NCBI RefSeq assembly: GCF_050157905.1
Contig: NZ_JBKIWZ010000001.1
Span: 3,472,001-3,536,000 of the forward strand
Source of the DNA: Pantoea sp050157905
GTDB taxonomy: Bacteria > Pseudomonadota > Gammaproteobacteria > Enterobacterales > Enterobacteriaceae
Direction: 5' to 3'
Length of the DNA stretch: 64,000 nt
Below, piece by piece: positions 52,816 to 61,431 of the stretch; position 1 is the first letter of the stretch; each line of letters starts with the position of its first letter. Under the pieces are notes generated by a model. The model saw only the letters and a program-made list of their open reading frames with translations. It did no database searches and was not told where the DNA came from. The translations under genes and the position numbers were made by a program.

Positions 52816-53226
52816 ATGAGTGACAAAAATCCGTTTGCCCGCCACCTTGCCACGCTGCTGCAGTGGGTGCTGAATCTGGGTCTGCTGAGTCTGGCGATTA
52901 TCCTTATCGTCTTCCTGGGCAAAGAGACGACCCACCTGGCAAACGTGCTGTTTAATACCGGCGAGCAGGCCTCTTCCTATCTGCTGATTGAGGGGATCGT
53001 CATCTATTTCCTCTATTTCGAGTTTATTGCGCTGATTGTGAAGTACTTTCAGTCGGGCTATCACTTTCCGCTGCGCTACTTTGTCTATATCGGGATCACG
53101 GCCATTATCCGTCTGATCATCGTCGACCATAAAAATCCCTTCGACACGCTCTGCTACTCGGCCGCGATACTGATTCTGGTGGTCACGCTGTGGCTGGCAA
53201 ACAGCAACCGGCTGAAACGCGAGTAA
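52816..53226 (+). CDS. psiE: phosphate-starvation-inducible protein PsiE
   Basis: A 136-residue inner-membrane protein of unknown function with four hydrophobic segments, the same length as E. coli PsiE. Diagnostic blocks are VFLGKETTHLANVLF, YFLYFEFIALIVKYFQSG and FPLRYFVYIGITAIIRL. AAGG precedes the ATG. In E. coli psiE is followed by xylE and the maltose genes before ubiC; here ubiC comes directly after. Confidence 0.96.
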   Translation: MSDKNPFARHLATLLQWVLNLGLLSLAIILIVFLGKETTHLANVLFNTGEQASSYLLIEGIVIYFLYFEFIALIVKYFQSGYHFPLRYFVYIGITAIIRLIIVDHKNPFDTLCYSAAILILVVTLWLANSNRLKRE

Positions 53227-53231
53227 TCTCT

Positions 53232-53253
53232 CTGCCGTCGGACACGACGGCAG
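53232..53253 (+). other. hairpin after psiE
   Basis: CTGCCGTC (53232-53239) and GACGGCAG (53246-53253) form a perfect 8-base-pair stem 5 bases after psiE. There is no T-tract, so termination is uncertain. Confidence 0.45.
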
Positions 53254-53312
53254 GTGTTCGCATCGCGTCTCTGCGCTAAACTACCGACCTGAAAATTACT
53301 GGGAGTGGTGCT

Positions 53313-53825
53313 ATGTCGCAAGACGCGCTCAGCTTATTACGTGCGCTCAACTGGCTTTCTCCGTCGCAGGCAGCGCCTGCGCCCGCTCTGCTCGACTGGC
53401 TGATGGAGGAGGACTCGATGACGCGCCGTTTTGAACAGCATTGTCAGCGGGTCACGGTGCAGCCGCTGCGTGAAGGCTTTATCGACGCCCGCGAACTGGG
53501 CGAGGAAAAAGCGCTGTTGCCGGACGATGAACGCTTCTGGCTGCGTGAAGTGCTGCTGTTCGGCGACGATCAGCCCTGGCTGGCTGGCCGCACGCTGGTG
53601 CCGGAAAGCACCCTCAACGGCCCGGAAGCCATGCTGCAACAGCTCGGCACCCGTCCTCTGGGCCGCTATCTTTTCTCCTCATCGACCCTGACCCGCGATT
53701 TTATCGAGCCGGGGCAGGTGGGGGCATTATGGGGGCGGCGTTCACGCCTGCGTCTCTCCGGTAAACCGCTGCTGCTGACTGAACTGTTTTTACCCGCATC
53801 GCCATTCTATGGCGATCGGGACTGA
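53313..53825 (+). CDS. ubiC: chorismate lyase
   Basis: Converts chorismate to 4-hydroxybenzoate and pyruvate, the entry step to ubiquinone. The 170 residues (E. coli 165) show the family's conserved WLREVLLFGDDQPWLAGRTL with the substrate arginine, and RDFIEPGQVGALWGRRS with the conserved glutamate. GGGAG precedes the ATG. It is 10 bases upstream of ubiA in one operon. Confidence 0.96.
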   Translation: MSQDALSLLRALNWLSPSQAAPAPALLDWLMEEDSMTRRFEQHCQRVTVQPLREGFIDARELGEEKALLPDDERFWLREVLLFGDDQPWLAGRTLVPESTLNGPEAMLQQLGTRPLGRYLFSSSTLTRDFIEPGQVGALWGRRSRLRLSGKPLLLTELFLPASPFYGDRD

Positions 53826-53835
53826 GGGATCTGGA

Positions 53836-54717
53836 GTGCAAAATAGTATGACGATGAAATGGCGGGCGTATGCCCGCCTGATGCGTATCGACAAACCGAT
53901 CGGGACGCTGCTGCTGATGTGGCCCACGCTCTGGGCGTTATGGCTGGCGGATAGGGCCGTGCCCCCGCTGCCGGTGCTGGCGGTTTTTGTTGCCGGGGTG
54001 TTTGTGATGCGCGCGGCGGGTTGTGTGATTAACGACTACGCCGACCGTAAGGTGGACGGTCATGTTGAGCGCACGAAGCATCGGCCTCTGGCCAGCGGGG
54101 CGGTAAGCGCCAGAGAGGCGAAGCTGCTGTTTGTGATCCTGGCGCTGGTGGCCTTTGCGCTGGTGCTGACCATGAACCTGATGACGATTATGCTCTCTGT
54201 CGTGGGGCTGGCGCTGGCCTGGGTTTACCCCTTTATGAAACGTTATACCCATCTGCCGCAGGTGGTACTGGGTGCCGCTTTTGGCTGGGCGATTCCCATG
54301 GCGTGGTCTGCAGTTAGTGAGTCCTTACCCCTCGTCTGCTGGCTGGTTTTTATTGCCAATGTCTGCTGGACGGTGGCCTACGATACGCAATATGCGATGG
54401 TGGACAGGGATGACGATTTGAAGATTGGCGTCAAGTCGACCGCGATTCTGTTTGGCCGTTTCGACAAGCTGGCCATCGGTTTGCTGCAGCTGGCAACCCT
54501 GGTGCTGATGGCGCTGGTGGGGATGCTGCTGCATCTGAATGGCGCTTTCTACTGGACGCTGCTGCTGGCGGCGGCGCTGTTTGTGTATCAGCAGAAGCTG
54601 ATCGCCGGACGTGAACGGCAGCCCTGTTTCCAGGCATTCCTGAATAACAACTATGTCGGGATGGTACTGTTTCTGGGCGTGCTGATGAATACGCCGCCGT
54701 TCAGCCAGCTGTTCTGA
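53836..54717 (+). CDS. ubiA: 4-hydroxybenzoate octaprenyltransferase
   Basis: Integral membrane prenyltransferase that adds the octaprenyl tail to 4-hydroxybenzoate. I chose a GTG at 53836, giving 293 residues (E. coli 290): GAGGG lies 7 bases upstream and the N-terminal length matches. ATGs at 53848 and 53854 are possible but poorly placed. The two aspartate-rich motifs are NDYADRKVDGHVERT and DTQYAMVDRDDD, with about eight or nine membrane segments. Confidence 0.95.
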   Translation: MQNSMTMKWRAYARLMRIDKPIGTLLLMWPTLWALWLADRAVPPLPVLAVFVAGVFVMRAAGCVINDYADRKVDGHVERTKHRPLASGAVSAREAKLLFVILALVAFALVLTMNLMTIMLSVVGLALAWVYPFMKRYTHLPQVVLGAAFGWAIPMAWSAVSESLPLVCWLVFIANVCWTVAYDTQYAMVDRDDDLKIGVKSTAILFGRFDKLAIGLLQLATLVLMALVGMLLHLNGAFYWTLLLAAALFVYQQKLIAGRERQPCFQAFLNNNYVGMVLFLGVLMNTPPFSQLF

Positions 54718-54738
54718 AAGTTTTGGGCGCAAAAAGGC
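54718..54738 (+). repeat. 21-base direct repeat, copy 1
   Basis: AAGTTTTGGGCGCAAAAAGGC starts at the last base of... the ubiA stop region and recurs 197 bases later with two changes. Confidence 0.6.
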
Positions 54739-54819
54739 TCATTTAGCGGCGAGATCGAGCGTGTGCAGGAAACACGGTCAGATCGGAAAGACGCAAAAGC
54801 CGCCATCCCTGGCATGCCC

Positions 54820-54845
54820 GGCCCGCGCCATCTGTGGCGCGGGCC
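54820..54845. terminator. GC-rich hairpin in the ubiA-plsB spacer
   Basis: A perfect 11-base-pair stem GGCCCGCGCCA-TCTG-TGGCGCGGGCC, followed on the plus strand by GCTTTCCTCTT. It is a possible terminator for ubiA, about 100 bases after the gene. Confidence 0.55.
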
Positions 54846-54914
54846 GCTTTCCTCTTCTGATCGTGTACCCAGCGTGTTGAGCCTGTTTGTTGCTTCCGGA
54901 TCTCTTTTGCTCCG

Positions 54915-54935
54915 AAGTTTTGGGCAGAAAAAGGC
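54915..54935 (+). repeat. 21-base direct repeat, copy 2
   Basis: AAGTTTTGGGCAGAAAAAGGC, differing from the copy at 54718-54738 at two adjacent bases. Its right end forms the left arm of the terminator palindrome that follows. Confidence 0.6.
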
Positions 54936-54956
54936 GACCTCATGAGGTCGCCTTTT
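54929..54956. terminator. bidirectional terminator between ubiA and plsB
   Basis: A perfect 28-base palindrome: AAAAGGCGACCTCA (54929-54942) followed by its reverse complement TGAGGTCGCCTTTT. The A and T ends suit termination in both directions, 16 bases from the plsB stop. Confidence 0.85.
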
Positions 54957-54971
54957 ACCTGTACGCAGGCG

Positions 54972-57395
54972 TCAGTCGTGCGCGACGGCGGTTTCAATCG
55001 TCATGCGAACGTCACTGGTTACCAGATCCGCCAGGATGTGCCAGGTGGCCTGCGTCTGTGCGACATCGGCATCGCCACTGTCACTGATATATCCTTCGTC
55101 GCGCAGCGTCAGCACCAGCGAGGTGAAAACGGCTTTGTCGAAGAACTCCGGTGCGTTGATGCCGTGCAGCACCGACAGTCGCTGTGCCAGCGTCCGGCTC
55201 TCTTTTTCCAGCGTACCGCGGTTAATCGTCGGCTTGGCGCTGAGAATTGAGAAGGTAATGGCGTAACGCTGCAGCGTTTCACGTACCCCGGCGGCCAGCA
55301 GCTGCAGCGTGCGATAGCGTGCCGCAGTAAAGCGCAGCTCACCGTCTTCGCGCGTAATCAGGCCCTGACGCGCCAGTTCCTGACACAGATCGGTCAGCAG
55401 CTGTGGCAGTTCATCGGTCTGCCAGCGCAGGAACAGCTCACTCTTCAGCATCGGATAGATCAGGCTCACCTGACGCAGCAGTTCTGCTTCACTCAGCGTC
55501 TGATGCTGCTGAACAATGGCGGCAATCAGCGACGGCATTACCAGCATGTGATGAATGTTGTTGCGATAGTAGGTCATCAGCACTGCCTGCTCACGCGGCA
55601 GAATAATGATGTCGCCAATGCTGTCCTTTTCACTCTCAAACTTGTTCATGCCCATTGCGTGATCCAGCAGCGCTTCCGAAGTGAGATCGGGCACCGTTGC
55701 ATTGGGTGAATAGGGCACATTGCGCAGCAGCTGGGTGTAGCACGCCAGTTGTTCAATCAGCTGTTCACGGGTTAGTGAGCGCTGACGTGACGCAAGCAGG
55801 GCCGTGACGCAGAGGTTCATGGCATTGGCTGCGCCCGCTTCATTGATCCGCACCATCAGGCTGGCCGCGATATCATTGACGGTCGGCGTTAACCAGCTCG
55901 GGCGCTGCGGCTCAATGGGATCAATGGCATCGCGCCATTCCGGCACGCGCTTGTTAAGATAGTTGACCAGCGGCATCGGCTCGCCAAAGTTAACATAGCC
56001 CTGGCCGAGATTGCGCAGCTTGCGTAAGCCACGCACCATCTGCATGAAGCCCTCTTTTTCTTTTGCCGCGCCGCGCAGCTCTTTGGCGTAAGTGCCCACT
56101 TCCATCACATGCTCATAGCCGATGTAGATCGGCACCAGCGTGATCGGGCGATTTCCACCGCGCAGCATCGCCTGCAGCGTCATCGCCAGGGTGCCGGTTT
56201 TCGGGTCCAGCAGGCGACCGGTGCGTGAACGGCCGCCTTCGACAAAGTACTCAACCGAATAGCCGCGGGTAAACAGCTCGCCCAGGTATTCGCGGAACAC
56301 CGTGGCGTAGAGCTTGTTGCCTTTAAAGGTTCGGCGGATAAAGAATGCACCCAGACGACGGAAAATCGGGCCTGCCGGCCAGAAGTTGAGGTTGATTCCG
56401 GCTGCGATATGCGGCGGCACCAGTCCCTGATGGTAGAGCACATAGGAAAGCAGCAGATAATCCATGTGGCTGCGGTGGCAGGGCACATAGACGATTTCAT
56501 GGCCATCCTGCGCCAGCTGACGCACTTTTTCGCCGCCGTTGACGTTGATGCCCTGATAGAGACGGCTCCAGAGCCAGCCCATTACCCGGTCTGTCACGCG
56601 AATCGCTTCGTAGGAAAAGTTGGCCGCAATCTCTTCCATCATCTCGATGGCATTCTGCTGCGCTTTCTCATGAGAGATCTTTTTGCTGCGCGCTTCATCT
56701 TCTACCGCTTTCTCAATCGCTTTGGACTGCAGCAGACGATTAAACAGATCCTGACGCGCCGGTAAACGCGGGCCAATCGCGGCCAGCCGCTGGCGGGCAA
56801 AATGAATGCGGGCCACGCGGGCCAGCTTCTGGGCGATCGACTTGTCCGTTCCGTGTTCGGTTGCCATGCGGCGCAGCGAGACGGTGGGCGAGAAGCGGAC
56901 AAAGCTGTCGCGCCCGTGCCAGATGACGGCAAAGAATTTCTGTACTCCGTTCAGGACCCGCAGATGTGGTGTCGCTTCTCCCTGAACTTCACGCCCTGGT
57001 GCGCGGCCAAACATCACGGTGACCGGCAGCATCTGAATATCCAGCGTGGGATTGTTTCGATGCAGATCGAGATAGTCGTGAAAGATTTTCACGGATTCGA
57101 CGCTGGGCACAAAATAGGGGAAGACGCGCGGGCCATCGTGAATAAAGACGTGACGCGGCAGCAGCGAACCGTCAATCTCCAGCGGAGAGAGCGGATCGGG
57201 CAGATGGTGTCGCAGACACTGGGCGCGCAAAGTGAGTAAGTCGGCCTTCGAATCGTAAGGCAAAACATACATAATAGGCCGGGTCGGATCCAGGCCATGT
57301 TCTGAAACGGGATCGGCCGGAATGGCCTTACTTTTTACCAAAAACGACAGTGGTAAATTAAGCAGTTTGTAATAAAGTTTACGCCAACCTGACAT
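54972..57395 (-). CDS. plsB: glycerol-3-phosphate acyltransferase
   Basis: First acylation of glycerol 3-phosphate in phospholipid synthesis, at the inner membrane. From the ATG at 57395 (MSGWRKLYYK) it has 807 residues, equal to E. coli. A start three codons earlier (57404) has AAGAGG only 4 bases upstream and is also possible. The acyltransferase HX4D motif is in PCHRSHMDYLL, followed by GAFFIRRTFKGNKLY, FVEGGRSRTGR and ITLVPIYIGYEHV. Divergent from dgkA, as in E. coli. Confidence 0.96.
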   Translation of the reverse strand: MSGWRKLYYKLLNLPLSFLVKSKAIPADPVSEHGLDPTRPIMYVLPYDSKADLLTLRAQCLRHHLPDPLSPLEIDGSLLPRHVFIHDGPRVFPYFVPSVESVKIFHDYLDLHRNNPTLDIQMLPVTVMFGRAPGREVQGEATPHLRVLNGVQKFFAVIWHGRDSFVRFSPTVSLRRMATEHGTDKSIAQKLARVARIHFARQRLAAIGPRLPARQDLFNRLLQSKAIEKAVEDEARSKKISHEKAQQNAIEMMEEIAANFSYEAIRVTDRVMGWLWSRLYQGINVNGGEKVRQLAQDGHEIVYVPCHRSHMDYLLLSYVLYHQGLVPPHIAAGINLNFWPAGPIFRRLGAFFIRRTFKGNKLYATVFREYLGELFTRGYSVEYFVEGGRSRTGRLLDPKTGTLAMTLQAMLRGGNRPITLVPIYIGYEHVMEVGTYAKELRGAAKEKEGFMQMVRGLRKLRNLGQGYVNFGEPMPLVNYLNKRVPEWRDAIDPIEPQRPSWLTPTVNDIAASLMVRINEAGAANAMNLCVTALLASRQRSLTREQLIEQLACYTQLLRNVPYSPNATVPDLTSEALLDHAMGMNKFESEKDSIGDIIILPREQAVLMTYYRNNIHHMLVMPSLIAAIVQQHQTLSEAELLRQVSLIYPMLKSELFLRWQTDELPQLLTDLCQELARQGLITREDGELRFTAARYRTLQLLAAGVRETLQRYAITFSILSAKPTINRGTLEKESRTLAQRLSVLHGINAPEFFDKAVFTSLVLTLRDEGYISDSGDADVAQTQATWHILADLVTSDVRMTIETAVAHD

Positions 57396-57523
57396 AGACA
57401 ACATGAAGCCTCTTGTTAGCAAAGCGCCGCAAGCATACCAGAAAGCGCAGCGAAGATCTGTGGTGGTGCTAATTGCACGCAGCCCAGACATTGACGTCAA
57501 TACGATGAAAGGGTTCCCCCATC

Positions 57524-57892
57524 ATGGCAAATAATGCCACCGGACTTATCAGAATAGTTAAAGCCGCAGGTTACTCATGGCAGGGGCTGCGTGCCGCCTG
57601 GCAGCATGAAGCGGCATTTCGTCAGGAAGCGCTGGCCGCGCTGGTTGCCATCGTCATCGCCTGCTGGCTGGATGTGGATGTGGTTTCCCGTATCCTTATG
57701 ATTGGATCGGTGGTGCTGGTAGTGATTGTTGAAATCCTTAACAGCGCGATTGAATCCGTGGTGGATCGCATTGGTCAGGAGCATCATCCCCTGGCTGGTC
57801 GGGCGAAAGATATGGGATCGGCCGCGGTGCTAATCACCATTCTGCTGGCTCTGTTTGTCTGGATCGCGCTGCTCTGGTCACATTTGCGATAA
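57524..57892 (+). CDS. dgkA: diacylglycerol kinase
   Basis: Small trimeric membrane kinase that recycles diacylglycerol to phosphatidic acid. The 122 residues equal the E. coli length, with three membrane segments and the catalytic motif EILNSAIESVVDRIG. The N-terminal amphipathic stretch GLRAAWQHEAAFRQE is conserved. It precedes lexA with 105 bases between. Confidence 0.98.
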   Translation: MANNATGLIRIVKAAGYSWQGLRAAWQHEAAFRQEALAALVAIVIACWLDVDVVSRILMIGSVVLVVIVEILNSAIESVVDRIGQEHHPLAGRAKDMGSAAVLITILLALFVWIALLWSHLR

Positions 57893-57936
57893 GCGTTCCA
57901 TATCGCGTCGGAAGCCGCGTTTTGCGGGACAATCGG

Positions 57937-57989
57937 TTTCCATTTCGCCAATACCTGTATATACTCACAGCGACTGTATAAACAACCAG
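57937..57989 (+). promoter_or_regulatory. lexA promoter with two SOS boxes
   Basis: SOS box 1 is CTGTATATACTCACAG (57955-57970) and box 2 is CTGTATAAACAACCAG (57974-57989), both fitting CTGT-N8-ACAG closely (box 2 ends CCAG). The -10 TATACT (57960-57965) lies inside box 1 and the -35 TTTCCA (57937-57942) is 17 bases upstream, so LexA would repress its own gene as in E. coli. Confidence 0.95.
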
Positions 57990-57997
57990 GGGGCGGG

Positions 57998-58612
57998 ATG
58001 AAAGCATTAACCAGCAGGCAGCAGCAGGTCTATGACCTGATTCGCGACCATATTACTTCAACAGGCATGCCGCCTACGCGTGCCGAGATTGCCGCGCAGC
58101 TGGGATTCCGTTCGCCGAACGCGGCAGAAGAGCATCTGAAAGCGCTGGCGCGTAAAGGCGTCATCGAGATCGTGTCCGGTGCCTCGCGCGGCATCCGTCT
58201 GCTGATGGAAGAAGAAGCCTCTGAAGGCTTACCGCTGATTGGCCGGGTCGCTGCCGGTGAGCCAATCATGGCGCAGGAACATATCGAAACCCACTACAAG
58301 GTGGATCCGGGCCTGTTTAAGCCGTCGGCTGACTTCCTGCTGCGCGTCAGCGGAATGTCGATGAAAGATATCGGGATTATGGATGGCGATCTGCTCGCCG
58401 TGCATAAAACCCAGGATGTGCGTAACGGACAGGTCGTGGTGGCGCGCATTGATGATGAAGTCACAGTGAAACGCTGGAAAAAGCAGGGGGCTATTGTCCA
58501 TCTGCTGCCTGAAAACAGTGAGTTTGACCCGATTGTGGTTGATACCCGTGCGCAGTCGCTGACTATTGAAGGTCTGGCAGTGGGTGTCGTTCGCAACGGC
58601 GAGTGGCTCTGA
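57998..58612 (+). CDS. lexA: LexA repressor
   Basis: Represses SOS genes and cleaves itself when RecA filaments form. The 204 residues (E. coli 202) have an N-terminal winged helix (PTRAEIAAQLGFRSPNAAEEH, about 27-46), the Ala86-Gly87 cleavage site in GRVAAGEP, and the Ser121-Lys158 dyad in VSGMSMKD and VTVKRWK. A GGGGCGGG stretch lies upstream of the ATG. It is followed by dinF after 100 bases. Confidence 0.98.
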   Translation: MKALTSRQQQVYDLIRDHITSTGMPPTRAEIAAQLGFRSPNAAEEHLKALARKGVIEIVSGASRGIRLLMEEEASEGLPLIGRVAAGEPIMAQEHIETHYKVDPGLFKPSADFLLRVSGMSMKDIGIMDGDLLAVHKTQDVRNGQVVVARIDDEVTVKRWKKQGAIVHLLPENSEFDPIVVDTRAQSLTIEGLAVGVVRNGEWL

Positions 58613-58712
58613 TTTTTCTGCCCGCGTGCATTCGCCCTCTCTGATGCTATTCTGTCTGCCCTAATTTTGTCGCGGCCCTGTTTGCGCAGCGACACTGAGC
58701 ACGGAACGGCGA

Positions 58713-60035
58713 ATGCGCTTTATTACGTCAACCGATAAAAATCTCTGGCGGCTTGCGCTGCCGATGATCCTGTCAAATATCACCGTACCCTTACTGGGTG
58801 TGGTCGATACCGCTGTTATTGGTCATCTCGACAGCCCTGTCTATCTTGGTGGGGTCGCGGTCGGGACCACTGTCACCAGTTTTCTCTTTATGCTGCTGCT
58901 TTTTCTGCGGATGAGCACCACGGGCCTTACGGCCCAGGCGCTGGGTGCGGGCGACAAAACGGCGCTGGCGCGGGCGCTGGTCCAGCCACTGATTATTGCG
59001 CTGCTGGCAGGGGTGCTGTTTATCGCCTTACGCTATCCGGTTATCCAGCTGGCGACACAGCTGGTCGGCGGCAGTCCCGACGTCCTGGCGCAGGCGGCAC
59101 GGTTTATTCAGATCCGCTGGCTCAGTGCGCCAGCTACGCTGGCAAACCTGGTGATTCTGGGCTGGCTGCTGGGCGTGCAGTATGCACGCGCGCCGGTGAT
59201 CCTGCTGGTGGTAGGGAATCTGGTCAATATCGTGCTCGATCTCTGGCTGGTCATGGGGCTGCACTGGGGTGTTGCGGGTGCGGCCACCGCCACGGCGCTG
59301 GCCGAATATATTACGCTGGGCGTTGGCAGCATCATGGTCTGGCGGGTACTGAAACTGCACGGCATCACGCCAGCCCTGCTGAAACAGAGCTGGCGCGGTG
59401 ACAGTGCCCGGCTGCTGCGCCTCAACCGGGATATCATGCTGCGCTCCCTGATGCTGCAGCTCTGTTTCGCGTCGCTGACCGTGCTGGGCGCACGACTCGG
59501 CCCCGACGTGGTCGCGGTTAACGCCGTTTTACTGATGTTCATTACCTTCACCGCTTACGCACTGGATGGTTTCGCCTATGCGGTAGAGGCGTTTGCCGGT
59601 GAGGCGCATGGCGCAAAAGATGGCAGTAAACTGCTGCGTGTCTGGCATTCCGCCTGTCGTCAGGCGGTGGCCGTCGCGCTGTTCTTCTCGCTGGTCTATG
59701 CGATCGCTGGCCCGCAGATCGTGACGCTGCTGACCTCGCTGACGTCGCTGCAACAGACCGCCGACCGCTATCTGGTCTGGCAGGTCATCATGCCGCTGGC
59801 GGGCGTCTGGTGTTACCTGCTGGATGGCATGTTTATTGGCGCAACCCGTGGTCGCGAGATGCGCAACAGCATGGTGATGGCTGCCGTAGGCTATTTCCTG
59901 ACGCTGCTGAGCGTACCGCTGCTGGGCAACCATGGGCTATGGCTGGCGGTAACCGTTTTTCTGGCGCTGCGCGGCCTGACGCTCTGGCTCATCTGGCGGC
60001 GGCACTGGCGTCACAACAGCTGGTTTGAGGCCTGA
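58713..60035 (+). CDS. dinF: MATE-family efflux protein DinF
   Basis: A 440-residue membrane protein with about twelve hydrophobic segments in two homologous halves, belonging to the multidrug and toxic-compound extrusion family. The N-terminal LALPMILSNITVPLLGVVDT is typical. In E. coli it is SOS-induced from the lexA promoter and linked to oxidative and bile-salt tolerance. The ribosome-binding site is weak (ACGG), which fits read-through expression from lexA. Confidence 0.94.
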   Translation: MRFITSTDKNLWRLALPMILSNITVPLLGVVDTAVIGHLDSPVYLGGVAVGTTVTSFLFMLLLFLRMSTTGLTAQALGAGDKTALARALVQPLIIALLAGVLFIALRYPVIQLATQLVGGSPDVLAQAARFIQIRWLSAPATLANLVILGWLLGVQYARAPVILLVVGNLVNIVLDLWLVMGLHWGVAGAATATALAEYITLGVGSIMVWRVLKLHGITPALLKQSWRGDSARLLRLNRDIMLRSLMLQLCFASLTVLGARLGPDVVAVNAVLLMFITFTAYALDGFAYAVEAFAGEAHGAKDGSKLLRVWHSACRQAVAVALFFSLVYAIAGPQIVTLLTSLTSLQQTADRYLVWQVIMPLAGVWCYLLDGMFIGATRGREMRNSMVMAAVGYFLTLLSVPLLGNHGLWLAVTVFLALRGLTLWLIWRRHWRHNSWFEA

Positions 60036-60099
60036 TTCCGCCGGGCTCGCAGGTGGATACAGATTATTCTGTATTGTTCTGTCTTATGGGATAAAGCGA

Positions 60100-60109
60100 C
60101 TACAATTAA
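60100..60109 (+). promoter_or_regulatory. putative sigma-S type -10 of yjbJ
   Basis: CTACAATTAA differs by one base from the extended sigma-S -10 consensus CTACACTTAA. It lies 87 bases before yjbJ, which is RpoS-dependent in E. coli. Confidence 0.5.
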
Positions 60110-60195
60110 CTTTACAGGGCGCAGTTAAGTAGCGCTTTGTATCGAGGTTATGATGAGTAGCCAGATAATTAAACCCCGAGGATTGGAGGTCTGCC

Positions 60196-60408
60196 ATGAA
60201 CAAAGATGAAGCGAGCGGCAACTGGAAGCAGTTCAAAGGCAAGATGAAAGAGAAATGGGGCAAGCTGACCGACGACGATATGCAGGTGATCGAAGGTAAA
60301 CGCGACCAGCTGGTAGGTAAAATTCAGGAGCGTTACGGCTATGCGAAAGATGAAGCAGAGCGTGAAGTAACGGCCTGGGAAACGCACAATAAAGATTACC
60401 GCTGGTAA
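60196..60408 (+). CDS. yjbJ: CsbD-family stress protein YjbJ
   Basis: A 70-residue highly charged cytoplasmic protein of the CsbD family (E. coli YjbJ 69 residues), abundant in stationary phase, of unknown function. The family pattern WKQFKGKMKEKWGKLTDDD and GKIQERYGYAKDEAE is complete. GGAGG lies 7 bases before the ATG. Confidence 0.97.
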   Translation: MNKDEASGNWKQFKGKMKEKWGKLTDDDMQVIEGKRDQLVGKIQERYGYAKDEAEREVTAWETHNKDYRW

Positions 60409-60418
60409 CCGAACCTCT

Positions 60419-60442
60419 GTTCCGGTGAGCCCTCACCGGAAC
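60419..60442. terminator. inverted repeat between yjbJ and zur
   Basis: GTTCCGGTGAG (60419-60429) and CTCACCGGAAC (60432-60442) form a perfect 11-base-pair arm pair just after yjbJ, convergent with zur. T-tracts are weak. It likely acts as a shared 3' end structure. Confidence 0.6.
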
Positions 60443-60461
60443 TCTCTTCAGGCCCTGACGC

Positions 60462-60983
60462 CTATCCCCGTTTTCCCCGCTTTTTTCCCTCATCCTGATG
60501 GTCATGTTCGCAGCTTTCATGATGCGTACAGGCTGCCACTTCCGCACAGTTTTCGCACAATCCATGTGCTTCGATCACGCTATGGCGCAGAGCAAACTGC
60601 GCTTCGCCCGCCAGCGTCGCGATAATAGTTTCCACGCCCTGCGCCTGTTTTTCTGTGACGGCGGCACAGCGGTCGCAGACCAGCATCACCGAGGTATGCG
60701 CCGGTGCTTCAAAATGGTGACACATTACGTAGCTATTGTTGGACTCCACCCGGTGGATAAAGCCCTGCTCCAGCAGGAAATCGAGCGCACGATAAACCGT
60801 AGGCGGTTTGGCCTGAGGTTCACTGACCCGCAGCTGGTCCAGCAGGTCGTAGGCACTGATGGAGCCGGGCTGTTCGGCCATTAGTCGCAGCACTTCAGCA
60901 CGCTGCGAGGTCAGACGCACACCACGCTGCAGGCACATTTTTTCGGCCTGAGTCAAAATTTGCTGCGTCGTCATGGTTGTCAT
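60462..60983 (-). CDS. zur: zinc uptake regulator Zur
   Basis: Fur-family repressor of zinc uptake genes. The 173 residues (E. coli 171) have an N-terminal winged helix (VRLTSQRAEVLRLMAEQPGSISAYDLL), PPTVYRALDFLLEQGF, and the structural zinc cysteines in CDRC and CENCAEVAAC. The tail is rich in His, Cys and Lys (CTHHESCEHDH). GGAG lies 7 bases before the ATG. An imperfect palindrome sits just upstream. Confidence 0.97.
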   Translation of the reverse strand: MTTMTTQQILTQAEKMCLQRGVRLTSQRAEVLRLMAEQPGSISAYDLLDQLRVSEPQAKPPTVYRALDFLLEQGFIHRVESNNSYVMCHHFEAPAHTSVMLVCDRCAAVTEKQAQGVETIIATLAGEAQFALRHSVIEAHGLCENCAEVAACTHHESCEHDHQDEGKKRGKRG

Positions 60984-61431
60984 GAAAGTTCTCCGCTGGA
61001 TAAGTGATGTTATTTTATCACAATTGGCGGCGAGGTGCTGAAGTGCCTTCTGCCTGCAAAAACAGCATTAATTGCCTGTTAAAACAGCATGTTCAGCGTT
61101 TCAGCCCACGTTTTTAACCTTACTGACGATAAATCAGATCCATTCTGAATCAACCGGAAGAGAATTTTATTGGCATTTTGCTTTGCATCTCACGGAGTTA
61201 AGAAGTAATGTTCAGAAAGACTTAAGCAATGTCTGGTATTTTTTGAAACCCCCCGACTTAGTTTGAACAATCACAACATGTTTTTGGTTGGAAAATGTCC
61301 AATCCCTTGAATTAAGGCACTGTTTCCTTTGAATTCACAGCAACGACGCGTTAGCCAGCATTCACAATACGGCTAACAAATTATTCAGTCATTGAATGTA
61401 TTAATGACAATTTTCAGGTGATGGCAGGCAA
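60984..61431. other. 448-base spacer between zur and the TraF-like gene
   Basis: A/T-rich, with no supported protein-coding frame. It must hold both divergent promoters. GTGATGTTATTTTATCAC (61004-61021) is an imperfect palindrome 21-38 bases before the zur start and a possible autoregulatory site. The rest shows no motif I can name. Confidence 0.5.
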
